Below are positions 62,882 through 64,000 of a stretch of 64,000 nucleotides of DNA, piece by piece. Numbering within the stretch: the first letter of the stretch is position 1; every line of letters starts with the position of its first letter. The position numbers were made by a program, and so were the translations under genes. This DNA is from Afifella marina DSM 2698 (GTDB lineage: Bacteria; Pseudomonadota; Alphaproteobacteria; Rhizobiales; Afifellaceae). Location: assembly GCF_900102695.1 (NCBI RefSeq), contig NZ_FMVW01000001.1, positions 496,001-560,000 of the forward strand. The letters are read 5' to 3'. A model generated the notes under the pieces. That model was given only the letters and a program-made list of their open reading frames with translations, made no database searches and was not told the DNA's origin.

Positions 62882-64000
62882 TCCTGGGCCGGACGCGGCA
62901 AACACGGAGAGAAAGGCGCGGGACGGCGGTCTCGATCGCAATTTCTTCCGCTATATCTGGCGCTATTCCAGGCGCCAACAGCTCGTCATTCTGGCGATTA
63001 CGCTGGTTTCCTTCCCGATCCTCTATGTCACGCTGGAGCTCCCCAAAACGATCGTCAATCAGGCGATCGGCGGCAAGAACTTCCCCAAAATCGTATTCGG
63101 GAGAGAGTTCGATCAGATCGAATATCTGATCCTTCTCTCCTTGGGCTTTCTCTTGGCTGTAGGGCTCAACGGCGTCGTCAAATACGTGATGAACGTCTAT
63201 AAGGGGCTTGCTGGCGAGCGCACCTTGAGACGCCTGCGCTACCAGCTTTTCGAGCGCGTTCTGCGCTTTCGCCTGCCGCATTTTTCTCGCGCTTCGTCGG
63301 GCGAGATAATTGCCATGATCGCCTCTGAAGTGCAGCCGCTCGGCGGCTTCATTGCAGATGCCATCGCCGTGCCGATCTTCCAGGGCGGCACGCTCCTCGT
63401 CTACCTCTCCTTCATCTTCATGCAGGATCCGCTCCTCGGCGCGGCTGCCGTCTCGCTCTATCCCTTTCAGGGATGGCTCATTCCGCGCCTGCAGAAGCGT
63501 GTGAACATGCTGGCGCGCGAGCGTGTGCGCAATCTGCGTGAATTGTCGGAGGATGTCGGAGCCTCGATCGCCGGCATTCGCGATATCCACGCCAACAACA
63601 CAGCCGCTTATCATCTCGCCGAATTCACCAATCGGCTGCAGAGAAATTTCGACATCCGCTACGAAATCTTCAAGCGGAAATTTATGATCAAGTTCATCAA
63701 CAATCTGATGAATCAAATTACGCCCTTCTTTTTCTATTCTGTCGGCGGTTATCTGGTCATCAAAGGGCAGATTTCCTTCGGTGCGCTTGTCGCCGTGCTC
63801 GCGGCTTATAAGGATCTCGCATCTCCCTGGAAGGAGCTTCTCGATTATTATCAAAATTTTGCCGACACCCAGGTGAAGTATGTCGCCGTGGTCGAGCAGT
63901 TTGATCCGCCCGACCTTTATCCGGTGGAGCGCCTGCACGCCGACCCGGAACTCGATTTTTCAGCTGCGCAAAGCCTCGTTCTCACCCATGTCTCCTATTC
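62859..64000 (+). CDS. ABC transporter of exporter type, transmembrane part (3' end outside window)
   Basis: The frame from ATG 62859 runs open to the window end (380 codons). GGAGATGG is 9 nt upstream. After a polar N-terminus, membrane segments start at LVILAITLVSFPILYVTLEL and continue with FLLAVGLNGVVKYVMNVYKG and AAVSLYPFQGWLIPRL. The pattern RTLRRLRYQLFERVLRFRLPHF resembles ABC exporter (ABCB/MsbA-like) transmembrane domains. The ATPase domain is beyond the window. It overlaps an importer operon, an unusual partner. Confidence 0.8.
   Translation, partial: MRRTHTNSPGPDAANTERKARDGGLDRNFFRYIWRYSRRQQLVILAITLVSFPILYVTLELPKTIVNQAIGGKNFPKIVFGREFDQIEYLILLSLGFLLAVGLNGVVKYVMNVYKGLAGERTLRRLRYQLFERVLRFRLPHFSRASSGEIIAMIASEVQPLGGFIADAIAVPIFQGGTLLVYLSFIFMQDPLLGAAAVSLYPFQGWLIPRLQKRVNMLARERVRNLRELSEDVGASIAGIRDIHANNTAAYHLAEFTNRLQRNFDIRYEIFKRKFMIKFINNLMNQITPFFFYSVGGYLVIKGQISFGALVAVLAAYKDLASPWKELLDYYQNFADTQVKYVAVVEQFDPPDLYPVERLHADPELDFSAAQSLVLTHVSY

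Noticed and set aside
1-64000. CRISPR arrays, insertion sequences or prophage genes
   Set aside because: No regularly spaced repeats, transposase, integrase or phage structural genes were found in the reading frames or by eye.

Overview
The window is a high-GC (roughly 60-65 % by eye) chromosomal segment of a Gram-negative bacterium, most likely an alphaproteobacterium of the order Hyphomicrobiales. The reasons are the gene families (GhrA-type reductase, BisC, several peptide and polyamine-type ABC systems, a TRAP-TAXI transporter, hcnB/DAO-type dehydrogenases) and the tight operons with ATGA/TGATG overlaps and many GTG starts. No phage, IS element, integrase or CRISPR array is visible, and base composition looks even. 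The genus cannot be fixed from the sequence.

Layout. 1-3.3 kb: 3' part of an acyl-CoA synthetase, a DUF1499 membrane protein and an MFS transporter. 3.5-9.2 kb (-): dipeptide importer dppABCDF. 9.4-10.7 kb (+): PAP2 phosphatase and a TlpA-like thioredoxin. 10.7-13.8 kb (-): metal-related LolDE-type ABC operon with a His-rich PCu(A)C-like periplasmic protein. 13.9-15.5 kb (-): alkaline phosphatase phoA with a PHO-box-like site. 15.6-18.9 kb (-): GhrA-type reductase and biotin sulfoxide reductase. 19.0-31.7 kb: catabolic locus 1, with a quinone oxidoreductase and FCD-GntR regulator (-) divergent from a metC-like lyase, TRAP-TAXI transporter, Asp/Glu-type racemase, three-subunit FAD/2Fe-2S amine dehydrogenase, AhpD-like protein and AceE-like E1 enzyme (+). 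31.7-47.9 kb: catabolic locus 2, with a saccharopine-dehydrogenase-like protein, acyl-CoA ligase and enoyl-CoA hydratase (-), an IclR regulator, a second three-subunit dehydrogenase, a polyamine-type ABC importer with fused permease, a DadA-like dehydrogenase, an ornithine cyclodeaminase homologue and an ALDH7-type dehydrogenase (+). 48.3-48.7 kb: tRNA-Pro(CGG) and tRNA-Gln(TTG). 48.8-56.4 kb: a secreted polysaccharide lyase-like protein and a five-gene glycan operon (sulfotransferase, NodB-like deacetylase, four-gene overlaps with glycosyltransferases). 56.7-64 kb (+): a peptide-type ABC importer followed by an ABC transporter of exporter type cut by the window end.

How it works together. 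Locus 2 is the most striking part. Three near-identical palindromes (ATTnCAATA, 5 bp, TATTGnAAT), each just downstream of a TTGACA box, sit in front of the CoA-ligase operon, the second dehydrogenase operon and the ABC/DadA/OCD/ALDH7 run, with the IclR gene in the middle. They look like one substrate-responsive regulon. The combination of D-amino-acid-type dehydrogenases, a ketimine-reductase-like OCD homologue and an antiquitin-type ALDH fits degradation of a lysine-, pipecolate- or opine-like amine, but the substrate is inferred. Locus 1 carries a paralogous dehydrogenase with a different gene order and a different regulator and transporter. Three of the four solute-binding-protein genes are followed directly by a strong GC-rich hairpin, which probably sets excess of binding protein over the membrane subunits.
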